Positions 6,082 to 13,369 of a DNA stretch of 22,695 nt are shown one piece after another. A model generated the notes under the pieces. The model saw only the letters and a program-made list of their open reading frames with translations, was not told the DNA's origin and did no database searches. Position numbers and translations under genes: made by a program. The DNA lies in the NCBI GenBank assembly GCA_002404155.1, contig DHJC01000057.1:31082-53776 (forward strand), in the 5' to 3' direction. This DNA is from Chloroflexi bacterium UBA4730 (GTDB taxonomy: Bacteria > Chloroflexota > Limnocylindria > P2-11E). The number at the start of each line of letters is the position of its first letter. Within the stretch, counting starts at the first letter, position 1.

Positions 6082-7347
6082 GTGCCGGTGACCGCCATCG
6101 TCGGGGCCCAGTGGGGCGACGAAGGCAAGGGCAAGATCACGGACCTCCTCGCGCAGGAGGCGGATCTCGTCATCCGCTACCAGGGCGGCAACAACGCCGG
6201 CCACACTGTCGTGAACGAGTTCGGCACGTTCAAGCTGCACCTCGTTCCGTCCGGCATCTTCAATCCGAATGCGACCTGCGTGCTCGGTACGGGCATGGTC
6301 ATCGATCTCGCCACGCTGCGCGACGAGATCCGCATGCTCGAAGGACGCGGCGTGTCGACCGCGAACCTCCGGATCTCGGAGCGGGCCCATCTCCTGATGC
6401 CGTGGCACACCGCGCTCGATCGCCTCGACGAACGGGAGCGCGGCCGGCGGAAGCTCGGCACGACCGGTCAGGGCGTCGGCCCGGCGTACGCGGATAAGGT
6501 CGCACGGCACGGCATCCAGCTCTACGAGGTGCGTGACGAATCGGGCTTTCGCGCCCGCGTCGCCCACGAGCTCGAGACGAAGAACGTCATCCTCACGAAG
6601 TTCGGCGACGCGCCGCTCGACGCGCGCACGGTGGCGGATGGCGTGCTCGAGGCCGCGGCCGTCCTTGGGGACCGCATCGTCGACACCCTGCCGATCGTCG
6701 AGCACGCCGTCGCAACGGACGCTCGCGTCCTCCTCGAGGGCCAACTCGGGGCGATGCGCGACCTCGATTGGGGCATCTATCCGTACGTGACGTCGAGCAA
6801 CCCGCTCGCGGGATTCGCGTCCATCGGCGCGGGCATCCCAGCGCGTTCCATCACGCGCGTCGTCGGTGTGGTGAAGGCCTACAGCACCGCGGTCGGCGAG
6901 GGACCCTTCCCGACCGAGCTCGCGGGCGAGGAGGCGAACGCGCTCCGCGAGCGCGCCGAAGAGTACGGGGCGACCACCGGCCGGCCGCGCCGCATCGGCT
7001 GGTTCGACGCGGTCGCCGCCCGGCACGCGCAGCGGTTGAACGCGTTCACCGAGCTGGCCGTCACGAAGCTCGACATGCTCGGCTCCTACGAGGAGATCCC
7101 GTTCTGCACGGCGTATTCGCTCGACGGCCGCCTCACCTCCGACATGCCGCCGACCAAGCTGCTCGATCGAGCGACCCCGCATTACGAGCGGCTTCGTGGC
7201 TGGTGCCAGGACATCGGCGCCATCCGTGAACAGGCGCAGCTACCCGCCCCGGCGCGGGCCTACTTGAAGCGGATCGAGGAGACCGTCGGTGCGCCGATCG
7301 GGATGGTCGGCGTCGGACCCGAACGGAACGCCACGCTGCTCAGCTAG
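6082..7347 (+). CDS. purA: Adenylosuccinate synthetase
   Basis: PurA joins IMP and aspartate using GTP to form adenylosuccinate, the first committed step to AMP. The protein (421 residues from GTG 6082) begins with the GTP-binding GAQWGDEGKGK (Asp13) and GGNNAGHT (His41), the two catalytic residues numbered as in the E. coli enzyme. It also contains GTTGQGVGPAY, EGQLGAMRDLDWGIYPYVTS and the C-terminal GVGPERNATL. The GTG at 6082 gives the family's usual N-terminus; GTG 6088 is an alternative, and in-frame ATG codons upstream would add unrelated sequence. There is no clear Shine-Dalgarno. It is not part of the large purine operon downstream (the surface-fibre locus lies between) and is followed by a terminator-like hairpin. 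Confidence 0.95.
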   Translation: MPVTAIVGAQWGDEGKGKITDLLAQEADLVIRYQGGNNAGHTVVNEFGTFKLHLVPSGIFNPNATCVLGTGMVIDLATLRDEIRMLEGRGVSTANLRISERAHLLMPWHTALDRLDERERGRRKLGTTGQGVGPAYADKVARHGIQLYEVRDESGFRARVAHELETKNVILTKFGDAPLDARTVADGVLEAAAVLGDRIVDTLPIVEHAVATDARVLLEGQLGAMRDLDWGIYPYVTSSNPLAGFASIGAGIPARSITRVVGVVKAYSTAVGEGPFPTELAGEEANALRERAEEYGATTGRPRRIGWFDAVAARHAQRLNAFTELAVTKLDMLGSYEEIPFCTAYSLDGRLTSDMPPTKLLDRATPHYERLRGWCQDIGAIREQAQLPAPARAYLKRIEETVGAPIGMVGVGPERNATLLS

Positions 7348-7357
7348 GCCGCACCTC

Positions 7358-7383
7358 TCGCGGACCCCCCTACGGGGGAGCGA
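7358..7383 (+). terminator. Terminator-like hairpin after purA
   Basis: A CCCCC/GGGGG stem with a CTAC loop is extended by TCGC (7358-7361) pairing with GCGA (7380-7383) across a small internal loop. It starts 10 bases after the purA stop. There is no T-tract, so intrinsic termination is only plausible. Confidence 0.45.
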
Positions 7384-7436
7384 ATCCACCCGCCGGTCCG
7401 TTCCGGGGCCCTTGACCACCGGCCATCGTTCCGGAC

Positions 7437-8336
7437 ATGAGTCGTGATCTACCCGGCGATCTGGAACCGCAGCCCGATGACAAGAAGCGCCGCCGCATCC
7501 TCGGGCTGCTCGATCGGCGGAGCTGGCTCTTCCTCGGGATGGGCCTCGCCGGCATCCTGACCGTCGCCCTCATCGTCACGGCCGACGAGTCGTTTGCCGG
7601 CATCAACGGGATGCGGGCGATCCGCGCGCTCGTGCCCGACAACGAGACCAATCACCCCGTGGCGCCTTCGATCCCGGTGCTCGGCGGCCTGGCCGCGGCG
7701 ATCCACGACATCGCTCCGCTGTTCTTCGCTCCGCCGGCGGATCCGACCGGTCCTGGGCCGGGCACGCCGTCGCCTCAGCCGGCTAACTCACCGTCTTCAT
7801 CCGTGGATCCGGCCGCCTCGGGAGTGCCGGCGGTTCAACAGCCGTCTTTGGCGACGCCGTCCCCGGCAGCGACGGCCGGGCCGACCGCGTCGCCGCCGAA
7901 CAGCGCCGCTCCGATGAGCCCGTCACCGTCGCCCGCTCCGGCGCCGAATGTCGCCCTCGCGACGGACCGCGGGGCGACCGCGATCGTCGACCTGACGGAC
8001 CTCGTGCCGGGTGACTCGATGGATCGCACGATCACCGTGCAGAACAGCGGCTCGCTCGCGTTCCGCTACACGCTGTCGGCGATGCAAACGGCCTCGACAC
8101 CGCTGTGGACCGACGCGACCGACGGCCTCCAGCTCACCGTGCGCACGACCGGCGGCACCATCTTGTACACGGGGCCGCTCTCGGGCGTCGGTTTCGTGGC
8201 GGGTCCGACGACGCTGGCGCCTGGCACGAGCGAGACGCTGCGCTACACCTTCGCTTTCCCGGCGAGCGCCACGAACGGCTTTCAAGGCCTGATCCAGGAC
8301 CTGACTCTCGTCCTCGACGCCGTCGAGTTCCCGTAG
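7437..8336 (+). CDS. Membrane-anchored TasA/camelysin-like protein with Pro/Ser/Ala-rich stalk
   Basis: The product has 299 residues in three parts: a charged cytoplasmic start (1-28) followed by one hydrophobic segment (about 29-49, ending TVALIVTADESFAG), a low-complexity Pro/Ser/Ala/Thr stalk (about 98-172), and a C-terminal beta domain (about 175-297). The C-terminal domain is clearly homologous to the secreted protein encoded at 8523-9059. Shared positions include VPGDS, NSG, TAST.LWTD, GLQ.TV, LYTG and FQ.L.QD.T. TasA/camelysin proteins form extracellular fibres in Bacillus. The stalk suggests that this copy displays the domain away from the membrane, perhaps as an anchor or nucleator, which is an inference. 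No strong ribosome binding site is seen before the ATG. Confidence 0.65.
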   Translation: MSRDLPGDLEPQPDDKKRRRILGLLDRRSWLFLGMGLAGILTVALIVTADESFAGINGMRAIRALVPDNETNHPVAPSIPVLGGLAAAIHDIAPLFFAPPADPTGPGPGTPSPQPANSPSSSVDPAASGVPAVQQPSLATPSPAATAGPTASPPNSAAPMSPSPSPAPAPNVALATDRGATAIVDLTDLVPGDSMDRTITVQNSGSLAFRYTLSAMQTASTPLWTDATDGLQLTVRTTGGTILYTGPLSGVGFVAGPTTLAPGTSETLRYTFAFPASATNGFQGLIQDLTLVLDAVEFP

Positions 8337-8340
8337 CCGT

Positions 8341-8361
8341 CACCCGTCCAGGTGACGGGTG
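8341..8361 (+). terminator. Stem-loop after the anchored TasA-like gene
   Basis: CACCCGTC (8341-8348) pairs perfectly with GACGGGTG (8354-8361) across a 5-base loop, and wobble pairs extend the stem. It begins 4 bases after the stop codon. No T-tract follows, so it may terminate weakly or simply protect the 3' end. Confidence 0.45.
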
Positions 8362-8448
8362 GTATGAGTCGCCCGTGAAGGCGTCGTACCAACGAAGGAG
8401 CAGGTCTCCCCCTCAGGTGCGATGGTGCGACCAAGCCCACACCAGATA

Positions 8449-8515
8449 GTTCCCTTTGTCAGGACCGCCCGCGACATAAGCCCAAAAGAACAGGCGAGGC
8501 GGAGAGAAAGGGAAC
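8449..8515 (+). promoter_or_regulatory. Long leader hairpin that hides the ribosome binding site of the secreted TasA-like gene
   Basis: GTTCCCTTT (8449-8457) is perfectly complementary to AAAGGGAAC (8507-8515), and the latter contains the Shine-Dalgarno of the ATG at 8523. Inside, CCGCC (8465-8469) pairs with GGCGG (8498-8502) and CGC (8470-8472) with GCG (8494-8496), leaving a 21-base loop (gacataagcccaaaagaaca plus one g). The 186-base gap before the gene is long for this compact region. The structure could keep translation off until opened by a factor, temperature or a ligand; no known riboswitch class was recognised. Confidence 0.5.
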
Positions 8516-8522
8516 CAACGCA

Positions 8523-9059
8523 ATGCGTAAGCCAGTAGTCCTCCTCGCCGGGATGGCCCTCTCAGCCCTCGTGCTGATCGGCCTCACCGTCACGGCGGAC
8601 AAATCGAGCGCGAGCTTCACGGCGACGACCACGAACCCGGGGAACCAGTTCGGTTCCGCGACGCTGACCGCGAGCAACGACAAGAGCGCGGCGGCCTCGC
8701 TGGTCTCGCTCTCGAACATGGTCCCTGGGGACAGCGCGACTCGCACAGTGGTCATCTCGAACTCCGGCAACGTCGGCTTCACCTACACGGGGGCGATCGC
8801 GGCGACCGCGTCGACGGCCCTTTGGACCGACACGACGAACGGTCTACAGGTCACCGTGACGCGCGGCGCGACGACGCTCTACACCGGCGCCCTCAAGAAC
8901 ATGGCTCTCGCCGCCTCGGGGACGGTCGCCGCCGGCGGCACCGACACCCTCACGTTCGACTTCTTGCTCCCGACAAGCGCGGACAACACCTTCCAGACGC
9001 TGACCCAGGACTTCACGATCACCTATACGGGGACGCAGCTCGCCGGCACCGCCCGCTAA
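8523..9059 (+). CDS. Secreted TasA/camelysin-like fibre protein
   Basis: This 178-residue protein has a signal peptide of the SipW-dependent kind: a hydrophobic core at about 5-24, then TADKSSASFTATTTNPGNQF. The motif matches the A.FT.T.T..N pattern that marks SipW-class cargo. The mature part (about 45-175) is Thr/Ser/Ala-rich and beta-prone, with VPGDSATRTVVISNSGNVGF, TASTALWTD and FQTLTQDFTITYTG, and is homologous to the C-terminal domain of the anchored protein upstream. TasA-like proteins polymerise into extracellular fibres or decorate the cell surface. The start is ATG 8523 with GAGAAAGGGA in front, buried in the leader hairpin. It is followed by a strong hairpin and then the peptidase gene. 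Fibre formation itself is inferred. Confidence 0.72.
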   Translation: MRKPVVLLAGMALSALVLIGLTVTADKSSASFTATTTNPGNQFGSATLTASNDKSAAASLVSLSNMVPGDSATRTVVISNSGNVGFTYTGAIAATASTALWTDTTNGLQVTVTRGATTLYTGALKNMALAASGTVAAGGTDTLTFDFLLPTSADNTFQTLTQDFTITYTGTQLAGTAR

Positions 9060-9068
9060 CTCTCCATC

Positions 9069-9094
9069 GGGGCGGTCCCGCAAGGGACCGCCCC
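9069..9094 (+). terminator. Perfect 11-bp GNRA hairpin between the TasA-like gene and sipW
   Basis: GGGGCGGTCCC (9069-9079) pairs base for base with GGGACCGCCCC (9084-9094) around a GCAA tetraloop. There is no T-tract after it. It probably acts as a partial terminator or an mRNA 3' stabiliser, giving more fibre protein than peptidase. Confidence 0.6.
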
Positions 9095-9127
9095 ACCCCC
9101 CGATCGAAAAGAAAGGAGCACGACGAA

Positions 9128-9757
9128 ATGACCGCAGCCATCAAGCTCACGATCAGCGCTCTCATCGTCGTGCTCTTCGCGCTCTCGCTCCTGTTCGTCG
9201 CGATCCGGACCCTCGGCATGGCGACGTTCGTCGTGACGGGTGGGTCGATGGAGCCGACGATCCACAAGGGCTCGCTCGTCATCGACGAGCCGGTCAGCGC
9301 CGACACGCTCCGTCTCGGCGACATCATCACCTTCGACCACTACGACCAGACCACGACCCATCGCGTCGTCGGTATCGAAGGCAGCGCGTCCGGCCCGATG
9401 TTCTCGACCAAGGGCGACGCGAACCAGGTGACCGACCCGGAGCCGCTCGCGTTCCCGGGCCGCGTGGGCCTGGTGAAGCTCGCGGTCCCCGGTCTCGGCT
9501 ACGCGGTCGCCTGGATGCAGTACATCTGGCGGCTCGGTGCCACGCTCATCGCCGCGATCATCTTCTTCAGCTGCGCGGCGATGGTCTTCTTCCGCAAGGA
9601 CCCGAAAGCCGCGCCGGTTCGCAGCGCGAAGCTCTCCACGCTGAAGCTCGTTCCGGTCCGCATGACGACGGCGCAGGGCGCCGAGGCGCAGCGGATCTGG
9701 GCCGAGCACGAGCGCTGGCTCCGGCAGGCCGCGCTCGCGACGGCGAGGGCCGCCTGA
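9128..9757 (+). CDS. sipW: SipW-like (ER-type) signal peptidase I
   Basis: This is a membrane serine protease that removes the signal peptides of TasA-like cargo. It has 209 residues with an N-terminal membrane helix (about 5-26), the nucleophile Ser40 in TGGSMEPTI, and TTHRVVGI with His78 at the place where ordinary bacterial enzymes carry the catalytic Lys. The latter is the mark of the ER/SipW type. The KGDAN segment (about 95-99) follows, then a second membrane helix (about 136-155) and a charged cytoplasmic tail of some 50 residues. Start ATG 9128 is supported by AAAGGAG at 9112-9118. Its stop overlaps the ATG of the next gene (TGATG). The two flanking genes encode its predicted substrates. 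Subfamily assignment is confident; the gene symbol is by analogy with Bacillus. Confidence 0.85.
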   Translation: MTAAIKLTISALIVVLFALSLLFVAIRTLGMATFVVTGGSMEPTIHKGSLVIDEPVSADTLRLGDIITFDHYDQTTTHRVVGIEGSASGPMFSTKGDANQVTDPEPLAFPGRVGLVKLAVPGLGYAVAWMQYIWRLGATLIAAIIFFSCAAMVFFRKDPKAAPVRSAKLSTLKLVPVRMTTAQGAEAQRIWAEHERWLRQAALATARAA

Positions 9758-10755
9758 TGCGGACGGATCGCATCTTCGCCGCCGCCTTCGTCGTGCTCGT
9801 GAGCACGGCGATCGTCGCTTTCTCGACCGGGAACACCGGCGCGAGCTTCACCGGCACGACCACGAACCCGGGGCAGATCCTGAACACGGTCAACGTGCAG
9901 CCGCCGGCGTCGCAGAACGCGGCCGTCTCGGTCTCGGCCGGCACGGTGAACCTGTCCTGGACCGCCACCCCGACCGCGCCGAATGGCCACACGATCACGT
10001 ACCTGGTCCTCCGCAACGGCACGCAGATCGGCACGACCGGCAGCCTCGTGTACTCGGACACCCCGCCGGCCGATGGCACGTACAGCTACACGATCCAGAC
10101 GAAGATCGCGCAGGGCGCGGGCTTCTTCACCAGCGGCAACAGCGCCGCGCAGAACGGCATCTCCGACCGCACCGCCCCGACGGCCTCGATCACCTGCGCC
10201 GGCGGGGTCTGCGGCGCGGGTTGGTACACGGCGGTCCCGACGGTCGTCATCACCGGCGCCGACGGTGGCAGCGGCGTCAGCACCGTGACCCGCAACGTCG
10301 ACGCGGGCGGCAACGTCGCCGGGGCATCCCCGATGACGATCCCGACGCTCGGCCAGGGCACCCACACGGTCGCGTACTTCGCCACCGATGTCGCGGGCAA
10401 CTCGAATGGCATGACGACCCAGACGATCAAGATCGACTCTGTCGCGCCGTCGGCCGCCGCGCTCGCGACTGCCGTCGGCGCGTCGAACGGCGATGTGAAG
10501 CTCACCTGGACGCAGGGCGCCGACGCGACAAGCGGTGTCGCGACCTTCGACACCTACGACAAGGCCGTGGCGAACAGCGGCTCGGCCTGCGGAACGACCG
10601 GCTTCACGCTCGTGTCGAGCGGCCTCGGCGCGGGCACGACGACCGCGACGATCAACGTCGGTCACAACAGCTGGGCCTGCTTCTACGTCGTGACCCACGA
10701 CGCGGCGGGCAACACGACCCAGAGCAACATTTCGGGGCCGACGCAGGGCAAGTAG
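9757..10755 (+). CDS. Secreted multidomain FN3/Ig-like surface protein with SipW-type signal
   Basis: This 332-residue exported protein starts with a hydrophobic signal (about 6-28) and GASFTGTTTNPGQIL, nearly the same SipW-cargo motif as in the TasA-like neighbour. The mature part reads as three beta-sandwich units. An FN3-like unit spans about 53-135 (VNLSWTATP, YLVLRNGTQIG, GTYSYTIQT). An Ig-like unit spans about 139-225 and carries a Cys-x4-Cys pair, GVSTVTRNVDAGGNV and THTVAYFATDVAGN. A second FN3-like unit spans about 228-332, with two Cys that may be disulphide-bonded. There is no membrane anchor at the C-terminus. Its translation is coupled to sipW by the TGATG overlap. It is likely a fibre-associated or adhesive surface protein; the binding partner is unknown. 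Confidence 0.68.
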   Translation: MRTDRIFAAAFVVLVSTAIVAFSTGNTGASFTGTTTNPGQILNTVNVQPPASQNAAVSVSAGTVNLSWTATPTAPNGHTITYLVLRNGTQIGTTGSLVYSDTPPADGTYSYTIQTKIAQGAGFFTSGNSAAQNGISDRTAPTASITCAGGVCGAGWYTAVPTVVITGADGGSGVSTVTRNVDAGGNVAGASPMTIPTLGQGTHTVAYFATDVAGNSNGMTTQTIKIDSVAPSAAALATAVGASNGDVKLTWTQGADATSGVATFDTYDKAVANSGSACGTTGFTLVSSGLGAGTTTATINVGHNSWACFYVVTHDAAGNTTQSNISGPTQGK

Positions 10756-10763
10756 CGGCCCGT

Positions 10764-10786
10764 CCCGCTCGGTACACTTGAGCGGG
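10764..10786 (+). terminator. Hairpin between the surface locus and guaB
   Basis: CCCGCTC (10764-10770) pairs with GAGCGGG (10780-10786) across a 9-base loop. It sits between the last surface-protein gene and guaB, and may end the upstream transcript or act in the guaB leader. No T-tract follows. Confidence 0.45.
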
Positions 10787-10799
10787 TGAGGGCGGCGGA

Positions 10800-11903
10800 G
10801 TGACCCCGGAGGACAAGTTCGGTACCGAAGGCCTCGCCTTCGACGACGTCCTCCTGATCCCGGCCCGCAGCGAGGTCCTCCCCACCCAGGTCTCCACCCG
10901 CAGCTTCCTCACGCGCGAGCTCGCGCTCGACATCCCGATCCTCTCCGCTGCCATGGATACCGTCACCGAGGCGCGGATGGCCATCGCGCTCGGCCGCCTC
11001 GGCGGGATGGGCGTCCTGCACCGCAACCTCTCGGTCGACCAGCAGAGCCAGCAGGTCAAGGACTGCAAGGCCGCCGGCGTCCGCGTCGGCGCCGCCGTCG
11101 GCGTGTCCGGTGATGCGGACGAACGCGTGAGCGCGCTGGTGGCGGCGGGCGTCGACGTGATCTTCGTCGACATCGCCCAGGGTCACTCTGCCGGCGTCAT
11201 CCGCATGGTCGAGAAGATCAAGGCCCGCCACCGGGTGCAGGTCGTGGCTGGCAACGTCGTGACGGCCGGTGGTACCGAGGACCTGATCGCGGCGGGTGCC
11301 GATGGGGTCAAGGTGGGCGTGGGACCCGGCGCGATCTGCACGACCCGCGTCGTCGCAGGCGCGGGTATGCCCCAGGTCACCGCGATCTTCGACTGCGCCA
11401 ATGCCGCGGCGAAGGCCGGCATCCCGATCTGCGCGGACGGCGGCATCCAGGAATCCGGCGACATCGCGAAGGCCATCGGCGCGGGCGCGCACACCGTGAT
11501 GCTCGGCGGGCTCTTCGCGGGCGTCGACGAGTCGCCCGGCGAGGTCGTGGAGACCGAAGAGGGCCGCTTCAAGTCGTACCGCGGCATGGGCTCGATGGGC
11601 GCGATGCAGGCCCGTCAGGCGTCGCGCGACCGCTACGGCCAGGGCGATGTGGCCGAGTTCAGCAAGCTGGTGCCGGAGGGCATCGAGGGACGCGTGCCCG
11701 CGCGCGGGGCGCTCGAGCCGTTCGTCCATCAGCTGGTCGGGGGCCTGCGCGCGGGGATGAAATACACCGGCGCGGCCACGATCGAGGACCTCCGTACGAC
11801 CGCGCGTTTCGTGCGCATCTCCGGTGCCGGCCTGCGCGAGTCCCACCCGCACGACGTGCGCATCACGGTCGACGCGCCGAACTATCGGGTCCGCACCTCC
11901 TGA
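10800..11903 (+). CDS. guaB: IMP dehydrogenase lacking the CBS (Bateman) domains
   Basis: GuaB oxidises IMP to XMP with NAD+, the first committed step to GMP. The barrel is complete: FDDVLLIPARSEV, Asp124 in FVDIAQGHS, GPGAICTTR with catalytic Cys180, ADGGI, YRGMGSMGAM and the Arg278-Tyr279 dyad. The dyad distinguishes it from GMP reductase, which is also CBS-less. The protein has only 367 residues because the roughly 120-residue CBS pair is missing: QQVKDCKAAG runs directly into VRVGAAVGVSG at about residue 90. Asp-Thr-Ala-His-Gly of the NAD site reads Asp-Ile-Ala-Gln-Gly. The start is GTG 10800, with GAGGG 7 bases upstream. It is the first gene of the purine operon, and its stop overlaps tldD (TGATG). 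Nucleotide control through the CBS module must be absent. Confidence 0.93.
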   Translation: MTPEDKFGTEGLAFDDVLLIPARSEVLPTQVSTRSFLTRELALDIPILSAAMDTVTEARMAIALGRLGGMGVLHRNLSVDQQSQQVKDCKAAGVRVGAAVGVSGDADERVSALVAAGVDVIFVDIAQGHSAGVIRMVEKIKARHRVQVVAGNVVTAGGTEDLIAAGADGVKVGVGPGAICTTRVVAGAGMPQVTAIFDCANAAAKAGIPICADGGIQESGDIAKAIGAGAHTVMLGGLFAGVDESPGEVVETEEGRFKSYRGMGSMGAMQARQASRDRYGQGDVAEFSKLVPEGIEGRVPARGALEPFVHQLVGGLRAGMKYTGAATIEDLRTTARFVRISGAGLRESHPHDVRITVDAPNYRVRTS

Positions 11904-13369
11904 TGCTCGGTTCCGTCGAACGGGACCTCGCTCATCGCGCGCTCGACACCGCCCGCACCCGTGGCGCGACATACGCCGACGCACGTTTCGTGCGGCGCGC
12001 CGTCGAGGACGTCTTGGTGAAGAACGGGCATCTCCAGAACGTCGACCGCTCCGATATCTTCGGCTTCTCGGTCCGCGCGATCGCCGACGGCGCGTGGGGG
12101 TTCGCCGCGTCGCCGGTCCTCACCGCTGACGAGGCCGACCGCGTCGCCGCGCTCGCGGTCGAGGTCGCGCGGGCGTCGGCGCTCACGAAACGCGAGGACG
12201 CCCGGCTCGCGCCGGTGAAGCCGGTGACCGCGACGTACACGACGCCGGTCGAGATCGATCCGTGGACGATGCGGTTCGACGAGCGCCTCCAGCCGCTCCT
12301 GGACGCGGACGCGGCGATGAGGCAGGCCCAACCCACCTTGCGGACGACCCGCGCCTCCTACGAGATCTGGCGCGAGGAGAAGCTCTTCGTCTCGAGCGAG
12401 GGCGCGGACATCGCCCAGACGCTGTACGAGACGGGCGCCTCGATCGCCGCCGAATCCGTCGGCAACGGCGAGCAGCAGATTCGCACGTATCCCGGCTCGG
12501 GTGGTCGCAGTCAGAACACCGCCGGATGGGAGTACGCGCTCAAGTGGGAGCTCGCGAAGAACGCGCCGCGCCTCGCCGATGAGGCGGTCGCGCTCCTCAC
12601 GGCGAAGCAGTGCCCGCAGGACATCCGCACGTCGGTGATCCTCAGCTCGAACCAGCTCATGCTCCAGTGCCACGAGAGCTGCGGCCATCCGATCGAGCTC
12701 GATCGCGCGCTCGGCACCGGGGCCGCCTTCGCGGGCACCTCGTTCCTCACGCCCGATCGCCTCGGCTCGTTCCGCTTTGGCAGCGAGCACGTGAACATCG
12801 CGATCGACTCGACGCGTACAGGTGGCCTCGGGACGTTCGGCTATGACGACGAGGGCGTGCCCGCGAGCGAAGGCTGGGCGGTGAAGGATGGCGTCTTCGT
12901 CGGCTACCTCATGTCGCGCGAGACCGCGGCAGCGCTGGGGAAGACGAGCAACGGAACGATGCGCGCGGACGGCTGGTCACGGCTCCCGCTCATCCGCATG
13001 ACGAACGTTTCGGTGATGCCGGGCAGCGCCGGCACGCTGGAGGATCTCATCGCCGACACGGACGACGGCATCTACATGGACACCAATCGCTCGTGGTCGA
13101 TCGACGACAAGCGGTTGAACTTCCAGTTCGGCACCCAGCTCGGCTGGGAGATCAAGAACGGCAAGCGCACGACCATGCTGCGCAACCCTACCTACACCGG
13201 CATGACCCCCGAGTTCTGGGGCAGCTGTGACGCGGTCTGCTCGGAGTCGGAGTGGGTCATGTGGGGCACCCCGAACTGCGGCAAGGGCCAGCCCGGCCAG
13301 ATCGGGCACACCGGTCACGGCGCCGCGCCCGCGCGCTTCCGCAACGTGCGAGTGGGCGTCGTCAATTGA
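11903..13369 (+). CDS. tldD: TldD metalloprotease subunit
   Basis: TldD and TldE form a heterodimeric zinc protease that digests unfolded peptides inside a central cavity. In enterobacteria it matures microcin B17 and removes the CcdA antitoxin. The 488-residue product has the TldD zinc motif HESCGH (257-262, HExxxH) and the third ligand region NCGKGQPGQIGHTGHG with Cys459 near the C-terminus, so it is the catalytic subunit. The DGIYM and RSWSIDDKRLNFQFGTQLGW stretches are family-typical. The ATG overlaps the guaB stop. Placement between guaB and guaA is unusual, and nothing in the sequence explains a metabolic link. No RiPP precursor was recognised nearby. Confidence 0.92.
   Translation: MLGSVERDLAHRALDTARTRGATYADARFVRRAVEDVLVKNGHLQNVDRSDIFGFSVRAIADGAWGFAASPVLTADEADRVAALAVEVARASALTKREDARLAPVKPVTATYTTPVEIDPWTMRFDERLQPLLDADAAMRQAQPTLRTTRASYEIWREEKLFVSSEGADIAQTLYETGASIAAESVGNGEQQIRTYPGSGGRSQNTAGWEYALKWELAKNAPRLADEAVALLTAKQCPQDIRTSVILSSNQLMLQCHESCGHPIELDRALGTGAAFAGTSFLTPDRLGSFRFGSEHVNIAIDSTRTGGLGTFGYDDEGVPASEGWAVKDGVFVGYLMSRETAAALGKTSNGTMRADGWSRLPLIRMTNVSVMPGSAGTLEDLIADTDDGIYMDTNRSWSIDDKRLNFQFGTQLGWEIKNGKRTTMLRNPTYTGMTPEFWGSCDAVCSESEWVMWGTPNCGKGQPGQIGHTGHGAAPARFRNVRVGVVN

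Noticed and set aside
7412..7440. Promoter with TTGACC just before the anchored TasA-like gene
   Set aside because: No acceptable -10 lies at 16-18 bases; the region reads GC-rich into the start codon.
8362..8448. Known riboswitch upstream of the fibre-protein gene
   Set aside because: I compared the leader with remembered cores of common classes such as c-di-GMP, SAM, TPP and cobalamin and found no match. Only the hairpin over the ribosome binding site is supported.
10800..11903. GMP reductase instead of IMP dehydrogenase
   Set aside because: The short length fits GMP reductase, but the Arg-Tyr dyad and the YRGMGSMGAM flap are those of IMP dehydrogenase, and guaA lies in the same operon.
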